DNA from: an uncultured Oscillospiraceae bacterium
GTDB taxonomy: Bacteria > Bacillota > Clostridia > Oscillospirales > Oscillospiraceae
NCBI GenBank assembly: GCA_944387615.1
Contig: CALXFP010000003.1
Span: 1-47,276, forward strand
Direction of reading: 5' to 3'
DNA length: 47,276 bases
In this document: positions 1 through 12,400 of the stretch, piece by piece
Numbering within the stretch: position 1 is the stretch's first letter
How the letters are laid out: each line of letters starts with the position of its first letter
Translations under genes and position numbers: made by a program
The notes under the pieces: model-generated
What the model was told of the DNA's origin: nothing
Databases searched by the model: none
Seen by the model: only the letters and a program-made list of their open reading frames with translations

Positions 1-470
1 GTCCAGTTCACCGCCGGTGTAGTCCGTGCCCGTATCGATGGTCACGGTGCTGCCCTCTGCGGTGATGCTGCCCGTCTCGGTTGCTTCTCCTGCGTCAATG
101 GTCAGCTGGCTGTCGCTCATAGAGATGTCCCCAGTTTCAGCGCTGCCTCCGGCAGTGACGTCCATTGCGGAGCCGTCCGTCAGGTCCAGTTCACCGCCGG
201 TGTAGTCCGTGCCCGTATCGATGGTCACGGTGCTGCCCTCTGCGGTGATGCTGCCCGTCTTGGCTGCTTCGCCTGCGTCGATAGTCAACTGGCTGTCATC
301 CATGGTGATTTCGCCTGCCGTGGCACTGCCGTCGGCTGCAATGTCCATTGCGGAGCCGTCGGTCAGGTCCACATCGCCGCCCGTGTAGTCCGTGCCCGTA
401 TCAATGGTCACGGTGCTGCCACCGTCAGCGGTAATGTCACCCATAGAGATGCTGCCATCGGCTGTCAGGT
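1..470 (-). repeat. 183-bp tandem repeat (61-residue unit) in the giant gene
   Basis: Unit boundaries fall at 1, 184 and 367, an exact 183-bp period. The units starting at 1 and 184 are nearly identical over their whole length; the one starting at 367 keeps only about the first 60 bases well and then diverges. The period is 61 codons, so the frame is preserved. Each unit encodes Thr/Asp/Gly-rich strands such as STVTIDTGTDYTGGELDL. The array continues past the window edge, so its copy number is unknown. Confidence 0.93.
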
Positions 471-3400
471 CCGCTTCACCGCCATTTATCACATCCAGAG
501 TCTCGCCGGTGATGCTGCCTTCGGTGTCCACATGGAACTCGGCCCCATTCACCACCGTGGGTTCCAGGGTGATATCCTGAGTGGAGTTGATGAAGGTATC
601 CATCACGATCTCGGTCACAGGCTCCTGGCCGGGAACATAACTCTGGATCAGCAGCAAACCGCCGTTCGTGTCAATCTCCAGAGCATCCAGATCCGTACCG
701 ATGGTACCGACAGCACTCTTGGGCACCAGAATGATCACGTCACCGCCGTTGGTGCGGATGTCGATGTCATCTGCATATCCGGTCGCTGCATCACCGTCCA
801 CCAGAGAGCCCTTTTCGTTGCTGAGCTGAATGGTGACGTTCCTTCTGTTTTCGGCTTTGGTGCCGTCCAGTGCTTCACCAGCGCTGATATAGCCGAACAG
901 ATACTCCACTTCATCGTCAGGTTCCAGTTTCAGCGTCCGGCTGTTTTCACCCAGCAGGGTAACGCTGCCGTCAGAACCCACCAGAAGCTGCTTCTGGTCC
1001 AGTTCAAAATAGAGGATCATCTGGCCAAAGGTGACACTGGCTTCGTTGGTATCCATCGCTTCCGAAATGGTCAGGTAGACCTTGCCGCCGTAGCGCACGG
1101 TGCCCATCAGCTGGTGTTCCTGATCCTTGCCTGCGTAGTGGTAAGTTTTGGTACCGCTCTGTTTTGCGAAGTCTGCTTTCATCCAGCCGTTTTCGCCATT
1201 TTCGGAATAGTAGTAGTTGCCCGCCAGGTCCTTGGCGATCTGGTCCGTCAGACGCTCCAAATACAGCTTCTCGCCTGCTTTGATGGTAATACTGGCATCG
1301 TTGGCCATGGGCAGAGTCTGGTAGAAAATTGCCATGCTCTCTTCCGGAGTAAGGACTACCAGTCTGCCGTTCTCGTCGATGTAGGAGAGCTGGTCACCGT
1401 TGAGGGTGTAAGCGATGGCCTTGCCATTGACGGTGTAGACCCGCTTTCCTTCTTCGTTGAGTGTGTACTCCCGCAGGGTTCCCAGATGGCCCAGCTGGGT
1501 AGCGATGATCTTGTCGGAGGTGTAGGTACTGCCATCGAACTTAGCACCGAAGGTCACCTGATCGGCACCATCCAGCACCAGCGTCACTACCAGGCCGCTC
1601 TTGGTCAGATAGAGGGTGTCGGTGATGCGATAGCCGCCGCCGTTTACCTGGCTGTTCGTGGGCAGTGTGATCTCCTTGACAGGGATATCCTCCAGAGGTC
1701 CGATGATCAGCACGGTGGGATCCTCATCGGTACCTACAGGGCTGCCGGGCCGCAGAATGAGCAGGCCGCCGGAGACATCTTCTGCCGTGCTGTAGCTGCC
1801 CCTTTCCATCTGGTTCAGGTACACCGTTTCCCCTGCAGCGTTGCGCAGCACCTGGCCGTCTTCTGTTTTCAGCAAGGTATTGCCAGTAGCTTGCTTCTCT
1901 TCCACCAATTCTGCCATAAGACCGCTGTTGTCGGTGCCGTAGCGTTCAAACATGTCAGCCGGATCAAACAGCAGGTAGTGGCTTCCATCCCAGATGGCAT
2001 ACAAGCCTGTTGCGGAAGGCACCAGTGTGCCCGATGCGTCCAGGGTTCCGATCTGATAGTTGATGCCAGTCTTGTTTCTTCCCGGTGCGAAATCGATGTA
2101 CGCCTGCACGCCGTCCAGCAGATAGTTGGTGGTCTCGCCGGTGGGATTGCCATCCGAATCGTAGACATTCCGCTTCAGCACTGCGTAGCTGGTATTTACC
2201 AGCACCTTGGTCGGATCATTCAGAAGCGTGTCGCTGCCGCTGGAAATGCGCAGGTACCATTTACCGGGATTTCCATCGGTGCCGGCCTTGAAGACGATGG
2301 TGTAGTAGTTTCCGTCACTGCCCGCCTGGTCTTTGTACTCGGTCTCACCGGCATCATTGTTGTCCGGCTTGAAGGTAACCGTGATGTCGTTCTCTTCGTC
2401 ATCCTGGCCCACGGTGAAGGTACGATTACCGGTATCATGCTGATGGTTCTCATCCTCCGGCAGCACCGTTTCGGGGGCGCTTATGGTCTGGCTCATCAGG
2501 GTGTACACATCTTCGCCGTTCTGGTTGGTTTTCTCCAGGTAGAGTCCCTCACCGGGATGGCTGTCCACCTGATAGTAGTACTTGCCGTTGATGATTTGTG
2601 CCGTGGCCTGGCTCAGGTAAGACCAGATCTGCTGGCCGTTGACGCTGATGCGGCTGCCGTTGGCATCCTTCATGTAATACACCTGGCTGACAATCCGGTA
2701 CTCCGCCTCGGAAGTCAGTTTGCCGGTGTATTCGTCCTTGGCAACGTCGTAATGCTCATACAATGTGCCGTCAGGCTTCTCGTACACCGTCTTATCAAAG
2801 CCAGTGTATTTAACACCGCTGGTATAGTACTCGTTAGAGAGGCTGGCGGTCACCGGCTGCATCTTCACATAAGTAAACTGCAGCCAATAGCTGTACATGC
2901 AGAAGGTTTTGGTTCGATACATCTGCGTGGTGGGTTTGTCCTTGTTGTTATTGAGCCTTGTATAGACAAATTCGGCGAAGCGGAACACATCCACACCGTT
3001 GTCCTTTCCGTTGGCGGTATAGGTCATGCCGTCCACCTGGACGCTGCTTTCCACTGTCCGTTCCACAGAGGGCATCCAGTAAATGCCGGCAAGTGCCTGA
3101 TACAGGCCCGCCGCCTGACCGCTGAGGTTCTGGCCAGGAGCAACGGTGTAGCCAAGGCCCGGGATATACACCAGCCCCACAGCAGTGCCGTCAATGGACA
3201 TGGTGTTGTTGCTGTTCCAAACAACTTCATAGCCGGTGCCCAGGAAATCCGTCACTGTGAAGGGGTCACCGGAAGCGTTCCGCAGCACCTTACCCAGGTG
3301 GGTACCGCTGCGCCACTCATGGGTGTCTCTTGCCACCGAATCAAATTGCGCCTCATAATAGGTCACGCCGTTGTTCAGGGTATTGGTCACCGGATGACCA

Positions 3401-6400
3401 TCGTAGACCTGGAGGTGCTCTCTGTTGAAGCTGTCCCGGTTCACCTGGTCCACATCCTGAATCTCGGTGCTGCCGCCGGTGAAGGCGTAGAAGCGCAGGC
3501 TGTCGGTGCCCTTGTCGTGCAGCAGGAAGTAATAATAGGTGGTGGCAGGAGCACCGGTGATGGCGTCCATAGTCGGCTGCAGACCGCTGAGGTAATAGTA
3601 GTCGATCTGCGCCGTACTCAGCGCCAGGACCACCCGCACATCCATTTCCTTCAGCGTGTCCTCATCGGTGAGGTTTTCGCCCTGGTTGCCGGACACGGTT
3701 CCAGCGGTGACCAGGCGGATGCGGGCCTCCCCGCCGCCGCTCAGCAGGCCCTGGGAGGTAAACCAGCTGGCGCTGATGGCCTCCAGGAGAACCTCGTAGG
3801 AGGCATCCTCTGCCACGGTCAGGTAGCCGGTGGAAAGATCAATGGAAATGCCTTCGTTTAGCTTGATCTGCACCACCTTGCCAGAAGTGTCCTTGATGAA
3901 TTCAAAGTCACCAACCGCAGTTTCTGTGCCGCCCTCTTCAATCCGGGAGACATTGCCCCAGGCGTCCATGTAGAACAGAGTGCCGTTGGGCAGCAGATAG
4001 CGGTAAAGCCGTTCGGATGCATCGTAGCCCTGGAGGTAGTACTCCAGCACATCCTTACCGGTGAGGGTATAGGCCGAGGCAAGCTCCACAGTGGCATCGG
4101 TGATGTAGCTCAGAGAACCGGGCAGCGGGATGGTGACGGTGGTAGTACCGACAATCATCGTAGCCTGCACAGCTTCCTTAAGATCCATCTTCACATTGCC
4201 GCTGAGCGAGACCACACGCTCAATGTACACCGGGTCTTCGTGGCGCTCCAGCACCTGGTTATTCTCGTCCACAAGGATCAGGGTCACCGGTACGATATTC
4301 ACGAACACATCGCCATAGGCCTCGATGTTCACCACACCGTTGCTGCCGGAGAATACATAAGTGTTGAAAGCCTGATCGGCCGTGCCTACGCTGGCAGCAC
4401 CCTTGACCAGCAGGTCATGGGCCCAAACCGGCGATACGGTGGTGCCGGAAGAAATATTGGCCACGCCGTCAACTCCCGTGAGTGCTCCACCCTCTTCACC
4501 GGTCCAGACAAACTCCACATGGCCATCGGTGTTGGACACAAATCCGCTGACCTTCACACCGCCGGTGCCGCTGAACTCGGTCCGCACTTCGGGTTTGTCA
4601 TAGACCACATCTTTGATGGTGTGTCTGATGCCAAACACGCTGGGCTGAATGAATCCGCTGTTGGAGACATAGATACCGTTCAGCTGCACGTCGAAGTGGG
4701 AACTGTTTGTCAGGATCACCCGGGGCAGCACCGCCTGGTTGTAGACGAGAATGCTGCCGTTGGCGTCATGACCGTCATGGGAGAAGTCCGCCATGCCGGG
4801 CAGGTTGTTGCTGATGTCGCTGAAGGTGATGACATTGCCATTTTGTTCATAGAATTTGTCGGGGTTTTTCACACCAACTTCCCGCACTGTCAGCTGTCCT
4901 TCGTGTTCAGAGATGTCAATGTAGATGCCGCCTGCGGCATCGCCCAGATAAAGGACGGTGTCACCGCTGACAGAAACGGTTCCTCCGCTGGCAAAGCTGT
5001 GGCTGGCAACAGCTTCCTTGACGATAAATCCGCCTTTGCGGGCATCCCGCCGGATGCGGCCGCCGTCAAAGCCATAGCGGGTAACCGCTACGACCGCACC
5101 TCTCAGAATGACGCCGGAGCCCAGTATGGTGTTGGACGACGCATTGGTTGAGCCGCCAGCCTTGGCCAGAGCCTCACCCACTGCGTTCAGCTGGATGATG
5201 GCATGCACACTGATGTTGGCATCCCGGTAGGCAGGCTTGACAGAAGCGTAAATGTGCAGGTTGTCGTGACCGGTAATGTCGGCCCCGTCAATTCTCACAT
5301 CCGCCCTCAGGGTGGTTTTGGGATTGCTGATGGCGTTCACCGCCGCGCCCAAAGCCGAGCCCTTGGCGTAGGTGTAAGTGTAGATATCCACTTCGCCGTT
5401 GCGGGCGATGATCTCCACATCTTTTCCTTCGATGACCGCCAGCTCACCACCGGTTTTTCCGATGATGACATCAGCATCCAGGTTGGTATTCACATTGGCC
5501 GTGGAATTGGGTGCCACGCCCAAACCGGAGGCATCCGCACTCACATTGGTTGACACCCCTGTCTGAGATGCATCGGCGCAGATGTCCACTTGACTGAAGC
5601 GAGCCCGGATCAGGACGTTCTCGCCGATCTGAACCGTTACCCGGTTATCGATGTTCACCAGAGCGGTAGCAGTGCCCAGGGCAACCACGCCGCCGGAAGA
5701 CACCTCCGAGCGGGTGAGAATGCTGTCCCGGGTGCCGCCTTCTGCGCTGATAACCAGGTCGCCGTAGTTGGCAAGCAGGGAACTGTTCTCCTCAACCAGG
5801 ATCGAAACCACGCGGTTCAGGGTATTCTTGGACCACAGCATGCTTCCCTCGAAGAATCCTCCCCCGTCGGCATAGGTAGCTGCGTTCAGTTGGGCCGAGG
5901 AAATCGCCTCCACGATGAGGGCCTCACCAGCATCCAGGATGCCATTGATACGGATGGTGTTGGTGGTATCGGCAGTATTTTCGCCGTAAGTCACATTGGC
6001 GTTCACACCGATACCGATGCTGGAGCCCCTGGCCTCGCTGCGGCCCTTGGGGGCATCTTCGCTGAGTACGTTCACATTTCCTTCGGTGGAGCGCACCTCG
6101 GAGCCCTCCAGCACTTCCACGCCGGTGTCGTACCAGGCGTTGGTTGGCAGCACACTCACACTCAGATTGCCGGCAGCCACATTCAGGCCCCGTTCGATAT
6201 TGGCCCGGGCATTGCCGGTGTTGTAGGCCCGCAGGGTGATATCCCGGACGGCCTGGATGATGCTGTCTCTGACGATGATGCGCACAGTCTGCGGATTCTT
6301 CTCGGAGCCGCCCACCTTTGCGTTGGCGGTGTTGATACCGCTGATCACCAGACCACCGCCGCCTTCGCTGGCAGCCACAGCATCCGAAATGGTATTGCCC

Positions 6401-9400
6401 ACCGCTTCTGCGGTGAAGGTTCCCGATGCATTGACCAAAATACCATCTACCAGCACATCCACCTTGTCCTGGGTGGAGGAGGCAGCGTTCAGACTGCCCA
6501 GCAATACCAGTCCCACGTTGACATTGGACTTGGCAATGGCCTGTGCCTCGGTCAGGCTCTTGGCCCGCACGCTGACATTGCCTGCACTCAGTGTACCCGC
6601 GCCTTGCAGGTACACCGTGTTGGCTGTACTGCTCTCGGCGGTGACATGGTTGACACCTGCACCTACCAAGCTCACGTTTGCGCCGCCGGAACCACCGGCC
6701 TGAGCCGTGGCGATGCCGTATCCGCCGGTGCGAACGATCTCGGAGTTCACGTTCACGGCGCCGCCCACCTGGGCTTCCCCATCAAACTGTGCTCCGGCGG
6801 TCTGACCGGCCTTCAGCACCGCATCCGCCACGGTGACGGCGATGCTCACGCCGGAAACGTTCACCTTGCGGGTGCGCCCCAGCGCATCGGCCAGCAGGTA
6901 GCCTATGTTCTGAATATTCACGGAATTGGTCACACTGGCATTGCCGCTTACCTTCACAGATGCATTGGCCTTGGCGCTGGTTTCGGCAGCCGCCCGGTTT
7001 GCATCTGTGGAGACCAGAGTGACCCCCACGCCGCCGGCTGGACCGGAGGCAGCGTAGGATTCGGCATAATACTTGTTTTGGATATCCACGTCCCCGGCGT
7101 TCAAGCTGCCGGTATCTGCCAGAGCCTGGAAACTGCCGGAGGCAATGGCCTTGGTAAGCAGCAAGGTGGCGTTGACCAAGGTCACATCCACGCTGTCGTC
7201 ATCAATATCCGCCTTCGCCCAGCTGCGTGCTGCATTGCGCAGTGCCAGCTGCCCGGTGGTGACAATGCTGCCAGTGGTAAGGATATGGACACTGGAAGAG
7301 CCTTCCATTCTGGCGTTGGCCTCGGAGGCCACGCCGCCGATGATGGACACACCCACCGAGTGGTCGGAGCCGTTGCTGCCCACGATGGCCGCTGCACCTG
7401 TCTCGGCACTGTCATTGAGGCTGGCCTGAATCAGGATGCCGCCTATGGCAGTCACACTCAGGCTGCTGGCTGCGCCGCCCTCCGGCTGACCGATGTAGGC
7501 CTGCTGGTTTGCGCTGACAATGGCATCGACCACGTTCACAGCCAGTTCGGCACCTTGCACATTCACCTTGGTACCGGGGATGCAGGCATCTGCAGCTGCC
7601 TTGCCGGAAAGGAGGATATTCACTGCGCCGCCGATGATCAGGCTGCCTGCGCTACCCCGGATGGCCGCTTCGGCCACAGTTCCGGCATTGGCGTAGGCCA
7701 CGTTGACACCTGCATCCAGCAGACCCACACCTTGATTGGGCTGGCGGGATACAGCTTCAGCCCGGGCCGTATAGGTGTTGGTGACGGTGACGGATGCGGC
7801 CGTAACAGGCCGGTCCTCCACCAGATGGATGTATGCAGCGAAGGTTCCGTCTGCCCGGGCAATGATCACGTTCACGCCCAGACTGAGCAGTTCCACACTG
7901 GTACCCGGGTCCGCTGCACTGGCAGTGGCCAGGCTATTGGCGGCGGCAGTAACCGAAAGCGCCCCACCAGCGGTGACCTTCACAGCATCCAGTAACGCCT
8001 TGTTGGTACTGCTGTTCAGCGCCACAGCCGTGTTACTGCGGGCGGAGGCCAGACTTACGCTCACGCCGCTGCCCTTGATGTTGTTGGCCAGCAGCACGCT
8101 GGCGCCTTGGCCATCGGCTGCATTCAGCTGTGCGTTCACGGTGATGGCTGCATTTTTTACTTCGACGCCTTGGATGTAGGCCAGGTTCTCGGTATCCAGC
8201 AGAGCCACCAGAACATTGGCAGCGATCTTGATACCAGTCAGGCTGGCCACAGGGCTCACGCTGTAGACCCGGGAGGTGGCGATGCCGCTGCCGGTGACGG
8301 TAAGGGTATCCACACTGAGCACGCCTGCACCGGTGACGGCAGCCTTGCCGCGGCTATCGGCGTTGGCCACACCCACATTTACCTGCAGCTGCGCGCCGCT
8401 GAGTTCCGCACCACCGGCACTGGGGGCCAGAGCCGCCACTGCACCGGCAGTATAGTCGGTAGCAACGCTTACGCTGCCCGCCGTTATGCTGCTGCCTGCC
8501 GGGATATCCAGAATCGCCACAAACTCGCTCTGAGAATAGGCTGTATCCACGATAACGGCGGCGGTGATGGCTCCCACGCTCTGATTGAAGCTCTGGGACA
8601 ACACATTGGCAGTACCACCGGCGAACACGTCCGCCTTTCCGGAAAGGATCAGACTGAAGGGTTGCACACTTGCCTGGGTAAGGGCCCGGCCATAGGCCGC
8701 AGCCACATTGACTACAGCAGAGATGGCTCCGCCGCTGCCGGTAATGAGTCCGGCAAAGACCGCCGCATTGCCCTCACTGGCATCCACTGCCTCGGAAGGC
8801 GCCGCCACGATGTTGCCACCGGGCAGTTTACCCAGATCCACATACTTCATGTGCTCCAGGCCTTCGTTCATCTCACTGCGGGCAGTGAGGCTGCCGGCGG
8901 TGATGTTTCCGCCCGCCACATTTGCCTGCTGCTGCGCCCGCAGCATAGCCACAGCAGCGCTTCCCAGCACGCTGATGGCACCGGCATTCACACCCCAGAC
9001 CTGGGCATTGGCAGTGGCCTGACCGTAGGAGCCCAGGTTCACTGCACCGTTGACGTTCAGCAGATGGCTGAGCGCCTCTTTGCCGCCCAGAATCCTGGTG
9101 ATATTTTTGGTATTGTTGTCCGCCACTGCGGCGTTGAGACCCACACTCACCGCACCTGCCCCAGCTGCAATGGCCAGTGCCTCGGCGCTGGAGGTGTTCT
9201 GATCGTTCTGCCGTCCGGTATGGACATTCAGATTTGCGGCGTTCATTTCCACGCCGGTTACATCCACCTGAGCAATGTTTTCTGCCTGCAGGAGCACCGT
9301 GCTTACTACCATGCCCACTGCCGCAGCACCACCGGTGAGGGAGGCAACATAGGCCCGGCCATCAGCGTGGAGCGCACTGTCGATGTTCACATTGCCTGCG

Positions 9401-12400
9401 TTTACATGGATGCGGTCAAGCCCGGCAAACACACGGGCCGTGTTGAACACCAGCAGCACCTGAGCAGTGATTCCCACTGCGCCGCCGTTGACATTGGCAG
9501 CGTAGCTTTCCGAGCTGGTGCTCACATCGTTCCGGATGCTGATGCTGCCCCCATTCACCGTACCCGGAGTCACATAGGCAGCGGCATCCGGAGCTGCGCC
9601 GATGTAGGTATACACAGTAGGGGTTGTTTTGGTCAAAGCAACTGCCGCACCCACAGCCACAGCGCCGCCGGCCACGCCCAGAGTAAATGCCTTCGCATCG
9701 CTGTTTACCACTGCATTGAGCGTAATGTCCGGTGCATAGGTCGGGCTGCCGATGGATACGCCCTGGGCTAGGAATGTCTGAACCAGATGCTTGTTGATGG
9801 CCACAGCCACGCCTGCATTCCCCGCGCCCATGCCGGCAGCAATACCTGCTGCCGCACTGGTGGCAGTGTTGTCCACCTGAGTCTGCACCCGGATATGGGA
9901 CACATCCTGCACAGAACCTGTGCCTTCCATGGATGCCTGGGTACTGCCGTCAAAGACGGTGGCAGCTGCGCTGGCGCTAACACCCGCCATACCGCCGCCC
10001 AAACCCAGGGTTGCAGCCACAATGTTCCGGTAGTCACTGACAGCCCGGAGGGTCAGCTCACTTGCCTGTCCCACGCTGCCCAACAGCCGAGCGCTGACGT
10101 TGCTGCTCAGATGTACCACTGCCAAAGCTATGCCAACACCAGCCGTGCCCGATACGCCGCCGCTTACCGAAAGGGCGTGGATGGTCAGTTCGGTAAGGTT
10201 GAACTCGTCGCTCTGTCCGTTCAGGTAATCCATGCTGTCCCGGTCATCCTGGGAGAGGTCTGCTCCGGTCAGCAGCGGGCTTTCGGCAACGGCTTCGATG
10301 GTGATGCTTCCGCCTGCCCGGAGCATGGAATCCTGCTCTGCCCAAGCTTCTACGGAACCATTCATAATGGCCACTGCCATGCCCACGCCTGCACCCACAG
10401 CGCCGGAGGCTCCGAAAGCCACCGTGCCGAGACTTGCGTTCAACTGGTCCTTAGCCCGGATCGTAATGCTGCCAGTGCTGGACACAGAAGTGTTGGCGCC
10501 GATGAATGCCCGGGTAAAGGCCGCACTTGCCACATCTCGGAATCCCTCGTAGACTGAGAATGCCTCATCTGCGTCGGAATTGCCCTCGCCCACCGGGGTG
10601 ACGGTGAGACCCGAGCCGGGCTCGCCAGCGGTCACGGTGCCATCCGGATTCTGGGTCACCGTGTAATCTTTATTGAAGTCTTCACTCACATACTGGTCTG
10701 CACCGTTGTACTGGTTGTCCACCGGCACGTCGCCGTAGCTGTTGCCACTGCCGGCCAGGGCCTCGTTGAGCCAGGCCTCATCGTACTTGCCATAGACATC
10801 TCCCGCTTCAGACGGTGCTTTTTCCTTCATGCCGGCCAGCAAGTCGGAGGGATGGAAGTGTTCGGCCAAAGCCTGGGCGGAATCATCGTCCAGCTTGCCG
10901 CCCACTACCAGGGCCATGATGACCGCGCCGATTCCGGCGGTGCCGCCTGCGCCTACGCTGCCCGCATAGGTGCGCACATCCCGCTTGCTGAGCGCATTCA
11001 CCAAGACATCACCGGCATTGGTCTGTACTGCATAGTTGCTGCCGATCCCGGATGCCACCAGGTTATCGGCCAGAGTGACGATGGCAGTAACGCCTGCGCC
11101 TGCAGTTGCTCCGAAGGAGGCAGATGCCGCCACACCGATGAGTCGGTAGTCATCCTGCGCATCCAGGGTGATGCTGCTTGCCCGGATCACGGGCTTTGCC
11201 GCCGCTGCATTGTCCTGCACGATAGCCAGCACAGTATTCTCATTGAGGATGACCACTACCGTGCCGGAAACTCCCGCAGTGCCGCCGCCGGAAATACCTG
11301 CACCGTCAGCAGTGATAAATTCCCTGGAGTTGGCCAGAATGTTCAGTTTGCCCTTGGCATCCACACTGGCACCTGCCAGCAGGATTGCTTCAGTGAGTCC
11401 CTGGAAAGAGGTGACCACCGCCACGCCGGACACACCGGCAGTGGAGGCACCCGCAATGCTCAGGGCCACATTGTAAAGTTCGATGACGGTATCGGCAGTG
11501 ATGTTCACATCGCCGCCGTTTGTAATCTGCCCGCCCAGATGGGCCTGCACCGCATTTTCATATGCCAGGATGTTGCCCGCTCCGCCGGCGGCTGCAGCAC
11601 CTCCGGTGACGCCGAAGGTGGCGGCCAGCAGGAACATCTCATCGGTGCTGTCGGCATCCACAGTGATGGACTTTTCCGCGTGGACTGCCTGGCTGCCGCC
11701 CAGCAGGATCGCAGATACCTGCTTTTCAAACAGGATGGTGACTACCGTACCGCCCAGGACTGCGGTAGCGCTGCCGGAGGCATCCAGTGCGCCGCCGAAG
11801 TTCACCACAAAGGTATCGTCTCTGGCTTCAACCGAGATCTCGCCTTCCCCGTGGGAATCATCAGACTGACCGTCGCCATTTACATCCTTCTTCTCGGCGG
11901 TGTTCAGTCCGGCGCTGACCCGGCTGTTGTTGCCCACATGAGCGTTGACGGTATTGTGTACCAGCAATGTGTCGGCCACACCCACCAGGTTTGCTGTGGA
12001 GGACCCGGTCACCGAACCAGCCACTGCCGCCATATAAATCTCTTCGGCAGAGAAGGCATGGAGCACCACGCCCCGCCGCCTGTCCTGTCGGTTGGCTGTC
12101 CCGATACCTGCATTGGCACCCGTATCCAGTGCCCAGGCGGTAAGGTCATTGTGTTCACCCACCAGAGCCTGCACCAGGTTCCGGAAGATAACGGTGGTGG
12201 CACTGCCGCCCAAAGCTGCCGTGGTACTGCCGGTACCGGCCACTGCGCCTGCACCGCTGACCACCAGATTGTCTGCGTCAGCCAGAATACCGATGCTGTC
12301 CCAGGCCTGTACCCTGCTGTTGTCACCCAGGCGGGAGACAGCCTCGCTGGAAAATGCATTGTGGACATAGGTACCTGCCAGGTCCAGCGTAGTGCTGCCG

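Noticed and set aside
1-470. CRISPR array
   Set aside because: The 183-bp units are contiguous, in frame and without unique spacers, so they are protein repeats.
532-3861. Very long plus-strand open frame (1,109 codons)
   Set aside because: It is antisense to the giant gene; its His/Val/Gly-rich text is an artefact of the GC-rich codons on the other strand and has no recognisable domain.
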